A stretch of 35,728 nucleotides of DNA from a bacterium (GCA_030426125.1 JAUHZB010000008.1:1-35728), one strand, 5' to 3'. Positions 9,123 to 17,571 are shown, counted from the stretch's first letter. Notes: a model not told the origin generated them from the letters alone. Translations and numbers: made by a program.

Positions 9123-9332
9123 CTAAAATGGCAATATATCTGATGACTTAACGTGTAAACACTTTGCCAGACTTTCAAGTGTGGTTAAGGTTGGCATAAC
9201 CTCACCTCTTTCTATTTTTGCATAGTGGTTGGTGCTGACCCCTGCTTTACTAGCAACTTCTACTTGCGTTAAATGCTTAGCTAATCTAGCTCGTCTGATA
9301 TTTCTTGAAACCGTTATAATTAATTCTGCCAT
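9123..9332 (-). CDS. XRE-family HTH transcriptional regulator
   Basis: RNIRRARLAKHLTQVEVASKAGVSTNHYAKIERGEVMPTLTTLESLAKCLHV: canonical Cro/CI HTH. Confidence 0.9.
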   Translation of the reverse strand: MAELIITVSRNIRRARLAKHLTQVEVASKAGVSTNHYAKIERGEVMPTLTTLESLAKCLHVKSSDILPF

Positions 9333-9457
9333 CAGCGTATATGATAGCAGATTTTAATTGTAATTTAATCTACAATCCATTCTATTACGCTTACCAGTAG
9401 TTACATGCTTACTTTCAAAATGCCTATGTAGTCCTCTTTTAAAATAAGTATTATGTA

Positions 9458-9483
9458 ATATACTTGTAATATTACAAGTATAT
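9458..9483. promoter_or_regulatory. 26-bp perfect palindrome, candidate operator
   Basis: ATATACTTGTAAT|ATTACAAGTATAT between the XRE gene and the pilin-like gene; contains a TATACT -10-like hexamer. Confidence 0.6.
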
Positions 9484-9515
9484 ATGCTACCTTTCAAGTA
9501 CAGGAGGAGGAAGGT

Positions 9516-9860
9516 ATGGGTAAACTAAATAAACTCACTTTAGCGAGTACATTGCTAGCTTTTGGGTGCCTGATAGCCTTTCCCGACAGTGCTTTTGCAC
9601 AAGGCTCGGGTGACGTTGGACAAGTAGAAAACTTTATTAGGAACGTTATCCAAGCCATAGCAGGATTAGCCGGTCTCATTGCGACCGGCTTTTTTGTTGT
9701 CGGGGGGTTTGGCTATATAACCAGTTCGGGTAATCCTGAAGTATTAGACCGTAGTAAGAGAACTTTGTTCTACTCTGGTTTAGGGCTAGCAATAACCGTA
9801 GGAGCGTTTGTACTGAGTAGTATCGTTGGCGGTATTGCTTCAAGCGCCTTTGGAGGGTAA
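9516..9860 (+). CDS. VirB2/TrbC-like pilin protein
   Basis: Signal peptide ending DSAFAQ, then two TM helices (AIAGLAGLIATGFFVVGGFGYITSSGNPEVLDRSKRTLFYSGLGLAITVGAFVLSSIVGGI); strong SD aggaggagg. Confidence 0.7.
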   Translation: MGKLNKLTLASTLLAFGCLIAFPDSAFAQGSGDVGQVENFIRNVIQAIAGLAGLIATGFFVVGGFGYITSSGNPEVLDRSKRTLFYSGLGLAITVGAFVLSSIVGGIASSAFGG

Positions 9861-9868
9861 CACCAAAG

Positions 9869-10420
9869 ATGCAAGAGATTGTCACTCAACTACACGGGGT
9901 GGCAACTCTCGCGGTCGTCAATACCGACATTCAAAACTATCTGCGACCGATAATGCTATCTCTTATTGGTTTAGCTGGAGTAGTCTCAGCGTTCTTTATA
10001 ATCCTCGGTGGTATTGGCTACTCAACCAGTGCTGGAAAACCAGAAAAACTGGAGCATTCTAAGAAAGTTCTTAAGAATGCCCTTATTGGTTTGGTTATAG
10101 TCATTGCAGCAGGAACGCTCACAGCAATCCTCAGTAATGCGTACTCCAGTGGTGGCAATGCCAGTCTAGAAAATGCACCAGTGCTGACACCAATTAACAC
10201 CGATACTGGCGGTGGTGGCATTACTGAACTCCTGATCAATGCCATTATTGGTTTGTTTAAGCATATTATTGAAACCGCAGCTCAGCCATTTATTAGCGCC
10301 CTCGATTTCTTTACGCGTAGTACACCACTGATGGCAGATAACCCCAGTGTCTTTAAATTGTGGCTGACTGTCCACTCAACAACAAGACGATGCTCGATTA
10401 GTGAATATTATCTTAGCTAA
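9869..10420 (+). pseudogene. Pilin-like/VirB6-like membrane protein, truncated by a deletion junction near 10367-10376
   Basis: Two-TM pilin-like segment (GGIGYSTSAGKPEKLEHSKKVLKNALIGLVIVIAAGTLTAIL), then ITELLINAIIGLFKHIIETAAQPFISALDFFTRSTPLMADNPSVFKLWLTV; the tail HSTTRRCSISEYYLS reads out of frame through the next coding remnant. Confidence 0.55.
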
Positions 10421-10766
10421 TGTGGGGACAGTAGTTGCGTTTCGATCCGGTAGCCCCGTTGATGAAAAGCTCATATTACCCTTGTTTAGCCCCTACGTGA
10501 GTGAAGGCGAAATTGCTAATCTTCCAGCATATAACTACTACATCCGCATTGCAGCAATTGAGGCTCAAGAACCTATGTCGGGGCAAACTGTGGTATTGGA
10601 TGAAGCAACGCATAACTATACAGATAGAGTAATAGAAAGCTCGAGGCATATGTATGGAAAAACAAGTGTCCAACGCTCTCCTGCAAAAAACAAAGCAGCT
10701 GCTAAAAAAATAAATAGTAGTCATGGAAAGAAAAACTTGGTATTGCCAAATAAAAAACTTATATAG
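10368..10766 (+). pseudogene. C-terminal remnant of a VirD4/TraG-like (type IV coupling-type) ATPase
   Basis: Frame reads LSTQQQDDARLVNIILANVGTVVAFRSGSPVDEKLILPLFSPYVSEGEIANLPAYNYYIRIAAIEAQEPMSGQTVVL; resembles the C-terminus of TraG/VirD4-type proteins. In-frame TGA at 10365-10367 just upstream, no N-terminal portion. Confidence 0.5.
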
Positions 10767-10784
10767 ACGTCCAAACTGTACTCT

Positions 10785-11360
10785 CTAATCCGGAGAGCTT
10801 AGTAAGAAATTTTTTTCCTGATCTGCTAGCTTTAGTGTCAACTTGCCAATAAATATAATCGCAATAACGTTTATTACGACACTAATATATATGGCTGTGT
10901 TAATTCGTGAGGCGCTAAAATATGCTCCACTTCCCGCAATAGTTGTCACGAAGGGAGCAAGAAATGAACCACCGCAAGCAATACAGTGTGACCCTACTAG
11001 CGCACCGACACTACCGAAAGTACTTGCCTTTACTCCTTTAGCCTGCTGCTTTCTCTTTATTGCAAGTCCCATGAGCATTAGATTAATTGCTGTGACAAAA
11101 GAAAATAGAAATATTGATAAGACTCTAGGGTCAGTAACATTGCTAATAATAGTCGTGAACGAATTAATCATAAAAGAAATTTTTTCGAAAAAATTAAGAT
11201 TAGGATTAGTAAAGATAACCCCAAATAGATCAAGACTGGTGAGGTATACAAACAGCCACAACATAGAAAACCAAAGTATTATAAAGCGCCAGGGTCTTTT
11301 TCTTATTAGCAAGCTGATAAACCAAACATTTATTCTTAATGTGTCTTTTCGGTTAGCCAC
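10785..11360 (-). CDS. Hypothetical polytopic membrane protein with GSHCIACGGSFLAPF motif
   Basis: Several TM helices and a conserved-looking CxxC; start overlaps the end of the cytochrome b5-like gene. Confidence 0.6.
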   Translation of the reverse strand: MANRKDTLRINVWFISLLIRKRPWRFIILWFSMLWLFVYLTSLDLFGVIFTNPNLNFFEKISFMINSFTTIISNVTDPRVLSIFLFSFVTAINLMLMGLAIKRKQQAKGVKASTFGSVGALVGSHCIACGGSFLAPFVTTIAGSGAYFSASRINTAIYISVVINVIAIIFIGKLTLKLADQEKNFLLSSPD

Positions 11361-11799
11361 TTATTTCCCCAATTCTTAGTTCCTCCAATAGTTGACGTGC
11401 CTCTGGAGAGTGGAATTCACTAGGAAATTCAGGATTTTCTTCCCTTAGCTTATCGGCATACTCTTTAGGTGCACCTTGGTTTTTGAAGGCCTCGGTTGCG
11501 TCAACACCACAGGCTTGTAATATTAAGTCCCCACCTGGGTGTCGGTTTATAAATTCTGTTAAATCATATACATAATCATCAATTACTGTCCAACAATCTT
11601 CCTTGGATTTATGCTGGGCAACCTCACTAAGTGTATAGGTGCTAGTTTCTGGAGGTGCTTCTACTTGAGGTTTGCTATCGTCTACTTCAGCTGTATCGGG
11701 ACTGTCTATAATAGTCACGGAGCTTCGGTTTATTAGTACTCCAGCAATAGCAACAAAAATAAAGGGAAGAGCCAATAGTGCAAATACTGTCTTTTTCAT
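11353..11799 (-). CDS. Cytochrome b5-like heme/steroid-binding protein, membrane-anchored
   Basis: YTLSEVAQHKSKEDCWTVIDDYVYDLTEFINRHPGGDLILQACGVDATEAF with the HPGG heme-ligand motif; N-terminal TM/signal. Confidence 0.9.
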   Translation of the reverse strand: MKKTVFALLALPFIFVAIAGVLINRSSVTIIDSPDTAEVDDSKPQVEAPPETSTYTLSEVAQHKSKEDCWTVIDDYVYDLTEFINRHPGGDLILQACGVDATEAFKNQGAPKEYADKLREENPEFPSEFHSPEARQLLEELRIGEISG

Positions 11800-11802
11800 A
11801 AA

Positions 11803-13884
11803 TTAAATATCAACCCTCCTCAGTAGTTGCGCATTGAAGGCAACAATAATTGTAGATAGTGACATCAACGCAGCACCTACAGCAGGTGACAGTACGAAGC
11901 CGATTGATGCGAATGCACCGGCTGCCATTGGTACAGCGATTAAATTATAGCCTGTTGCCCAGACTAAGTTTTGAACCATCTTTGCGTACGTTTTTCTGGA
12001 AAGAGTGACTATCTTAGAAACGCCCCGTGGATCACTGCTGGCGAGGACTATCCCGGCTGATTCAATAGCTACATCTGTTCCAGCTCCTATCGCAATACCA
12101 ATATCTGCTTGAGTGAGAGCTGGGGCATCATTTACCCCATCACCAACCATTGCGACTTTCGACCCATCCTTTTGGAGTTTTAATACAACTTCAGACTTGT
12201 TTTGAGGTAAAACTTCAGCGTAGTATTCGTCTATACCTAGTTCTTTAGCGACCCATTTTGCTACTCCATCTGAATCACCAGTCAACAGTGCGACACGTTT
12301 GTCACTAGCTTGCAGTTTCGCTACTGCCTCAAATGACTCTGCTCGTATGACGTCGGTTATTAAAAATGCGGCTTTCACTTCTGAATTATCAAATAAGTAA
12401 ACTATAGTTTGCCCATTACTGTCTGCATCTTGGCTTGCTCTATTGAATTTGTCACTTAAGGTAATCGAGTGTTCTTGAAGCAACCTAGGTCCGCCAACAA
12501 AGTACTCTTTGGTATTAAACTCAGCTTTTGCTCCCCGGCCTTCTAGAGCACTAAACTTGCTAATTTTTGGTAAAGACAACTTCTTTTTTTCAGCAGCGTC
12601 AACAATAGCTCTAGCTATAGGATGCTCCGAATCGTGTTCAATAGAGGCAGCCAGTTTTAGATATTTTGAAACGTCATCTGAAATTATATTCACTACGCCT
12701 TGTTCACCTTTAGTGAGTGTTCCAGTTTTATCGAAAAGCACTACATCAATCTTTCTTGCTGCTTCCAAAGCCATTCTTTGTCGGATAAGTAACCCAGACT
12801 TTGCAGCTTTAGTGGTAGATATGGCAGTTACTAATGGTATAGCAAGGCCTAGGGCATGGGGACAAGCGATAATTAGAACAGCAACCACCCGCTCTAATAT
12901 ATAGTTAGCACTCTGATCACTAAACACACCCCAACCTATTGCTGTTATAAGCGCCGCTAGAACTGCAAAGTAGAATAGATATTTAGCTGCAGTATCAGCG
13001 AGCAGCTGAGTTCTTGATTTACTGGCCTGAGCATCGGCAACTAATTTCATTATTCCTGAAAGGGCACTATCTTCACCTATTTTGGTGACTTTAACCTCCA
13101 AAGAGCCACTTCCGTTAATCGTGCCGCCGATTACAAGAGCACCCTTGGTCTTGTCGACCGCTTTTGATTCACCAGTTAACATCGACTCATTTACCTTAGT
13201 AGTTCCTTTAACAACTTCACCATCAGCCGGAACATTTGTTCCTGGTCGAATAAGCACCATATCACCAATTTTGAGTTCACTCACTGCGACGGTTTTAATT
13301 TTTCCATTAATTAACAGTTCTGCTTCATCAGGTAGTAATTTGGCTAACTCTTTAAGCGCGCCCTGGGCATTGCTAATTGAAGCCATTTCCAGCCAGTGTC
13401 CTAGTAACATAATTGTAATTAAGGTGGCTAGCTCCCACCAAAAACCCATACCATCTACCAATCCAAGGGTTATCATCGAACTGTAGACAAATGCTACACT
13501 AATAGCTAGGGATATAAGCGTCATCATGCCTGGCTGGCGGTTAGCTATTTCAGCCTTACCACCCCGTAGGAATACTAAGCCTCCGTAAAAGAAAATGATC
13601 ACACCTAAGATTGCTGATATATATTGACTGCCGGTGAAACTAATGGAGGTAAAGTTTAGTAGATCTTGAATTGTTGGTGAAAAATACAGTACTGGTAATG
13701 TCAGTGCCAAAGATAGCCAAAACTTGTTTCTAAACATATTAATACTATGGCCAGCGTGTTTATCATGATCGTGACTATCGTTTGCATCTATGGTCTTTTT
13801 TTCTAAAGCCATATGACATTCGGGGCATGTGCCACGCTCATCTTTCTGAACCTCTGGGTGCATCGGGCAAACATACTTGATCAT
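11803..13884 (-). CDS. copB: Copper/silver-translocating P1B-type ATPase, CopB-like (CPH motif)
   Basis: N-terminal YVCPMHPEVQKDERGTCPECHMAL heavy-metal-binding domain; IIACPHALGLAIP (CPH); DKTGTLTKG; GDGVNDAPAL. Confidence 0.95.
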   Translation of the reverse strand: MIKYVCPMHPEVQKDERGTCPECHMALEKKTIDANDSHDHDKHAGHSINMFRNKFWLSLALTLPVLYFSPTIQDLLNFTSISFTGSQYISAILGVIIFFYGGLVFLRGGKAEIANRQPGMMTLISLAISVAFVYSSMITLGLVDGMGFWWELATLITIMLLGHWLEMASISNAQGALKELAKLLPDEAELLINGKIKTVAVSELKIGDMVLIRPGTNVPADGEVVKGTTKVNESMLTGESKAVDKTKGALVIGGTINGSGSLEVKVTKIGEDSALSGIMKLVADAQASKSRTQLLADTAAKYLFYFAVLAALITAIGWGVFSDQSANYILERVVAVLIIACPHALGLAIPLVTAISTTKAAKSGLLIRQRMALEAARKIDVVLFDKTGTLTKGEQGVVNIISDDVSKYLKLAASIEHDSEHPIARAIVDAAEKKKLSLPKISKFSALEGRGAKAEFNTKEYFVGGPRLLQEHSITLSDKFNRASQDADSNGQTIVYLFDNSEVKAAFLITDVIRAESFEAVAKLQASDKRVALLTGDSDGVAKWVAKELGIDEYYAEVLPQNKSEVVLKLQKDGSKVAMVGDGVNDAPALTQADIGIAIGAGTDVAIESAGIVLASSDPRGVSKIVTLSRKTYAKMVQNLVWATGYNLIAVPMAAGAFASIGFVLSPAVGAALMSLSTIIVAFNAQLLRRVDI

Positions 13885-14759
13885 CGAATTTTACTCCAGT
13901 TCTTTGCACTATCGGTTGTTTTATAAATCTCCAAAGACTTATTTATGAGGTACATTACATCAGCGTCTTGTGGATCATGGACTAAATACATAACTAAATC
14001 ACCGCTATAGGAATCAATATTGTCCCATGTTTTTCCTCCATCTACAGTCATCATCAGACCAGAATCTACCGTATTGACTACTAGGTTTTCACTATTACTT
14101 GGATTTACTGAAACTGTAGTGATTGTGCCAGCTAAATTTAAGCCAGACCAAGTGTTACCCTTATCGCTGCTTATCTGTAAACCTTCAGAAGTACCAGCAT
14201 ACAGAACGTTACTATTATCAGAACTTGTAGCGAGCGTATAGATATTGCTAGGAGCTGTCTGTATAATTTGCCAGTCTTTTCCTTCGTTTGTGCTTCGCTG
14301 TAGCTGTCCTTGATAGGTTCCATAAACGATATTTGGATCTACCCAACTCACAGCCATTGCGTGAAAGTCTACAGGACCATCAGCGCCAGCAGAAATCTTT
14401 TCCCAAGTTTTACCACCATCTGTGGATCTTTGGAAACCGATATTGCCACCTCTACTAGAATGACCACTACTATAAAATATGCTAGTTTCTGTCGGGTGAG
14501 CAGAAAATCCCATGTAGTCATCTTGATCATCACTAACTTGTACTAACTCATTATCATCTATCATAGCTAACAAGCCTCTATGTGTTGCAATATAGACTTT
14601 AGACGGATTTTCTCTATCTACTGCTAAACCGTGGGCATCTTGTAGTCTGGATATCGTTTCGTTTTTGTCAGACTGCTCCTCGCTGTTGTTCGGCTTCAAG
14701 GTAATTAGTAAGGCAAGTGCCAGAACAAATACTGTAGCTCCAATAATTATTTTCTTCAC
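13881..14759 (-). CDS. BNR/Asp-box repeat exo-sialidase-like (F510_1955-type) secreted protein
   Basis: Repeated S/T-x-D-x-G-x-T-W motifs: STDGGKTWEK, STNEGKDWQI, SSDKGNTWSG, TVDGGKTWDN. Confidence 0.75.
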   Translation of the reverse strand: MKKIIIGATVFVLALALLITLKPNNSEEQSDKNETISRLQDAHGLAVDRENPSKVYIATHRGLLAMIDDNELVQVSDDQDDYMGFSAHPTETSIFYSSGHSSRGGNIGFQRSTDGGKTWEKISAGADGPVDFHAMAVSWVDPNIVYGTYQGQLQRSTNEGKDWQIIQTAPSNIYTLATSSDNSNVLYAGTSEGLQISSDKGNTWSGLNLAGTITTVSVNPSNSENLVVNTVDSGLMMTVDGGKTWDNIDSYSGDLVMYLVHDPQDADVMYLINKSLEIYKTTDSAKNWSKIR

Positions 14760-14956
14760 GGTCGCTCCTTTTGGTGATGATCGAGGCTGTTGACTTCTTC
14801 TCTAGATTGTCTTGACTCGATAGAATATTTTATTATCTCAAGATTGCAACTTTTATTCTCCTTGCACCATTTCTCGCATTTTATAGCTATCGTCTCACTA
14901 CGGTAATGTAGCCCACATTCATTGCATCGATATAACTTTTTTTGATTTTCTTTCAT
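14756..14956 (-). CDS. Small zinc-ribbon-like protein
   Basis: YRCNECGLHYRSETIAIKCEKWCKENKSC; SD GGAGGG upstream favours the ATG at 14956 over the track start 14974. Confidence 0.6.
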   Translation of the reverse strand: MKENQKKLYRCNECGLHYRSETIAIKCEKWCKENKSCNLEIIKYSIESRQSREEVNSLDHHQKERP

Positions 14957-14961
14957 ATCGC

Positions 14962-15765
14962 CTACCCTCCACAAGTTGATTTTTGAAGTGGTACTAAATT
15001 ATTTAAGCGATCTTTAATCTGCTCATCGGAAGGTTGGTCTTTCTGGGCAAAGATTACTATGTTGCCAATTAGGTTATTTATCCGAGTGAGTTCGTTTTCG
15101 TCTAGATCAGATTCGGCTGTTTCTTCTTTTACGGTTGAGCCACCCCCATGTGCGTAGGCCTTTTTAAAGAATAGGTCGCTAATAGTAGAGCCTGTTTCAT
15201 CGTTTGTGGATAAATTACTTTTCTTGCCAAAGAATTCTTCCATATTTTGGTTTAGAAAATCATTCCAGTCTTTTTGCTCGTAACTGTCGGCATCACCAAT
15301 ATATACATAGTAGTTTGTGTCTTCTGAAACCTCTGGCAGTAACTGCCCGTGCGTTTTCACTGTACCCATCCTCATCATTCCATGATCAAAACGTCGCCCC
15401 AGGATATTATCCTGTCCACCTATAAAATTCCAACCATAGTATTTCAAGAACTCACCACCAGTAAGCCCTTTCCAGTGGACGTGGGTCATCTGGTCCACGC
15501 CATCATGGAAGTCTACAGGTTCTTCTGGCAATTCAACACTGCAAGAGTCGGCATTATAATTCTCTTGGAACTCTGACTTTGTGAAATCCACAGCCTGACC
15601 ATCTACAACTATCTGTGTTCGTATATGATAATGCTCAAAGGCAGGTTGTCTAATATTTTCTGGGCTAGACGCATATAGGTAGCTATAGCCAGCGCCAAGA
15701 ACAAGTAATGATACTCCTACAATGCTTAGGCCAAAAAATAGTAATCGTCTAGAACTTAGCTTCAT
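14962..15765 (-). CDS. Hypothetical membrane-anchored His-containing extracytoplasmic protein
   Basis: N-terminal TM, then EHYHIRTQIVVDGQ...QMTHVHWKGLTGGEFLKYYGW; 4-nt overlap with the upstream DUF5676 gene. Confidence 0.65.
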   Translation of the reverse strand: MKLSSRRLLFFGLSIVGVSLLVLGAGYSYLYASSPENIRQPAFEHYHIRTQIVVDGQAVDFTKSEFQENYNADSCSVELPEEPVDFHDGVDQMTHVHWKGLTGGEFLKYYGWNFIGGQDNILGRRFDHGMMRMGTVKTHGQLLPEVSEDTNYYVYIGDADSYEQKDWNDFLNQNMEEFFGKKSNLSTNDETGSTISDLFFKKAYAHGGGSTVKEETAESDLDENELTRINNLIGNIVIFAQKDQPSDEQIKDRLNNLVPLQKSTCGG

Positions 15766-16031
15766 GAATACCGCCTAGTGCTAGAGTTATTCTCAAGTAA
15801 CCAACCGAAAATGTAACCAATAAGAGCAAAAAAGGCTGAGATTGTAATTCCACCAAGAATAAAACTCTCCCAGGTTATAGCATAACTCTCAACATTCATG
15901 CCATGCATCCACCACTCAGTTATTGTCCGTGACATATCTGGGAATAGAGCCACGAATATTGAACAAGTCACCCAGATAAACGCCGTGGTTTTTGCTGATA
16001 CCATTGCTAGATTATGTTTTGATATTTTCAT
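15762..16031 (-). CDS. DUF5676-like membrane protein
   Basis: Two TM helices, FPDMSRTITEWWMHGMNVESYAITWESFILGGITISAFFALIGYIFGWL; operon with csoR. Confidence 0.6.
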   Translation of the reverse strand: MKISKHNLAMVSAKTTAFIWVTCSIFVALFPDMSRTITEWWMHGMNVESYAITWESFILGGITISAFFALIGYIFGWLLENNSSTRRYS

Positions 16032-16040
16032 AGATCCCCC

Positions 16041-16319
16041 TTATTTGTTATTCGATAGATTATATAAATCTAGTAGCTCAGTGATTAGTTCTTCTTGAGC
16101 CTTATCGTTACTGGATTCAAAGCCATCTTTAACATGTGTTCGAATATGGTTTTCTAAAATTAGTTTATTTAATGATCCGAGTGATTTTTGAATAGCTAGA
16201 CTTTGAGTTAAAATATCCATGCAATATTTTTCTTCATCAATGGCTTTTACTAGCCCCTTGAACTGGCCTTCAATTATCTTAGATCTGTGGGTTGCTCGTT
16301 TTTTAATATCTTTAATCAT
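16041..16319 (-). CDS. csoR: CsoR/RcnR (DUF156) family metal-sensing repressor
   Basis: IKKRATHRSKIIEGQFKGLVKAIDEEKYCMDILTQSLAIQKSLGSLNKLILENHIRTHV; metal-ligand pattern Cys...His...His. ATG at 16319 used, not the extended ORF start at 16373. Confidence 0.85.
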   Translation of the reverse strand: MIKDIKKRATHRSKIIEGQFKGLVKAIDEEKYCMDILTQSLAIQKSLGSLNKLILENHIRTHVKDGFESSNDKAQEELITELLDLYNLSNNK

Positions 16320-16320
16320 A

Positions 16321-16350
16321 TTGCCATTGTATACCCCATGGGGGTATAAT
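16321..16350 (+). promoter_or_regulatory. Putative sigma70-type promoter TTGCCA-18 bp-TATAAT overlapping the CsoR operator
   Basis: TTGCCA at 16321-16326, TATAAT at 16345-16350. Confidence 0.6.
16330..16348. promoter_or_regulatory. CsoR operator: TATACCCC-ATG-GGGGTATA
   Basis: Perfect 8+3+8 GC-tract inverted repeat, typical of CsoR-family operators, 11 bp from the csoR start codon. Confidence 0.8.
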
Positions 16351-16427
16351 GCAAATACTCGTATTGTACCCATATGCTGGGTTTGGAAGATAGTAAATAA
16401 ATGAATATGGGGTAAAGTATAAGTGTA

Positions 16428-16805
16428 ATGAAAAAATTAATCCAAATAGTTAGCACTACTACGTCTGCGGTATTTATACTATTTGGATTAATTTTAGTAA
16501 ACCACGTTTCAGCGATGCCGAGTGATGTCCACGATCCGAATATGAAGGTGCACTCAGCAAGAGCAAACGGTGAAAGCAAATGTGTATCACAGTGCACTAA
16601 CTCTGCACCAGGCAAGAAACAGGATGAACTTAACCTAGAACAAGACAATGAAGATGACGATCACCCGATAACTCCCTACTACGCTGCATACCTAACACCA
16701 TCTTATGACTACAGCAGTAGACTAGCCTCTATTAAAAGCAAGCAATCACTTAGACCACCTCCAAAGGTACCAATATATATCTCACTCGGTGTATTCAGAG
16801 TTTAG
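16428..16805 (+). CDS. Small predicted secreted protein with CxxxC and acidic segment
   Basis: N-terminal signal/TM, KCVSQCTNSAPGKK..., EQDNEDDDHPITPYY; divergent from csoR. Confidence 0.55.
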   Translation: MKKLIQIVSTTTSAVFILFGLILVNHVSAMPSDVHDPNMKVHSARANGESKCVSQCTNSAPGKKQDELNLEQDNEDDDHPITPYYAAYLTPSYDYSSRLASIKSKQSLRPPPKVPIYISLGVFRV

Positions 16806-16856
16806 GATAGTACTCGCTCAAACGCAGTATAAATTATTCTAATCGGAGACAACATA

Positions 16857-17549
16857 GTGAAACAATCAAAAAGCAATTCTAAATCATTCCTTTCCGTCGC
16901 AGTAATTGCGGTGGTCGGAGTATTCGGTATCGGAGCTTATTTAGTTATAAGCAACTCGCAGGAAGTATCCGCTCCCCAGTCATCACAAACAACAAATATA
17001 AGTCCTGACGCAAACGCTGAAACTGTGGGAGCTGACCTCAACTCTGAAACTTACAAAATGTACGCTGAGCTAACTGGTGAGAGCTATGATCGAACATTTA
17101 TTGCCAATATGATCGAACATCATAAGGGTGCTGTAGATATGGCTGAGGTAGCAAAAACAAATGCTTCAAGACAAGAAATCAAAGATATGGCAGACGATAT
17201 CATTAATGCTCAAACAACTGAGATTAGTAACATGGAAAAGTGGCAGAAAGATTGGGGTTATCCTGCTAGTAGCGGCGAAGCCATGATGGATCACAGCGCC
17301 ATGGGCATGATGGTTGAAATGGACACTATGACAGAGAGCTTACGGAACCTAAAAGGTGATGCGTTCGATGAAATGTTCGTGGAGCAGATGATACTTCATC
17401 ACCAGTCAGCACTAGATATGGCCACACCTGGGCAGTCAAATGCATTACACCAAGAAGTAAAACAATTAACTTTAGCAATAGTAAATGCTCAGTCAAAAGA
17501 AATAGCTCAAATGAAACAATGGCAGGAAGCCTGGGGTTTTAACTCATAG
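16857..17549 (+). CDS. DUF305 domain protein (two internal repeats)
   Basis: FIANMIEHHKGAVDMAEVAK... and FVEQMILHHQSALDMATPGQ..., each ending QW/KWQxxWG; GTG start. Confidence 0.9.
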   Translation: MKQSKSNSKSFLSVAVIAVVGVFGIGAYLVISNSQEVSAPQSSQTTNISPDANAETVGADLNSETYKMYAELTGESYDRTFIANMIEHHKGAVDMAEVAKTNASRQEIKDMADDIINAQTTEISNMEKWQKDWGYPASSGEAMMDHSAMGMMVEMDTMTESLRNLKGDAFDEMFVEQMILHHQSALDMATPGQSNALHQEVKQLTLAIVNAQSKEIAQMKQWQEAWGFNS

Positions 17550-17571
17550 AAAGACGAAGGGAGAATATTGA

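Noticed and set aside
10843-11379. 178-aa plus-strand ORF
   Set aside because: Antisense to the membrane protein 10785-11360, which has TM helices and operon context; the plus ORF has no support.
12509-13486. Plus-strand ORFs 12509-12904 and 13082-13486
   Set aside because: Antisense to copB, whose P-type ATPase motifs are unambiguous.
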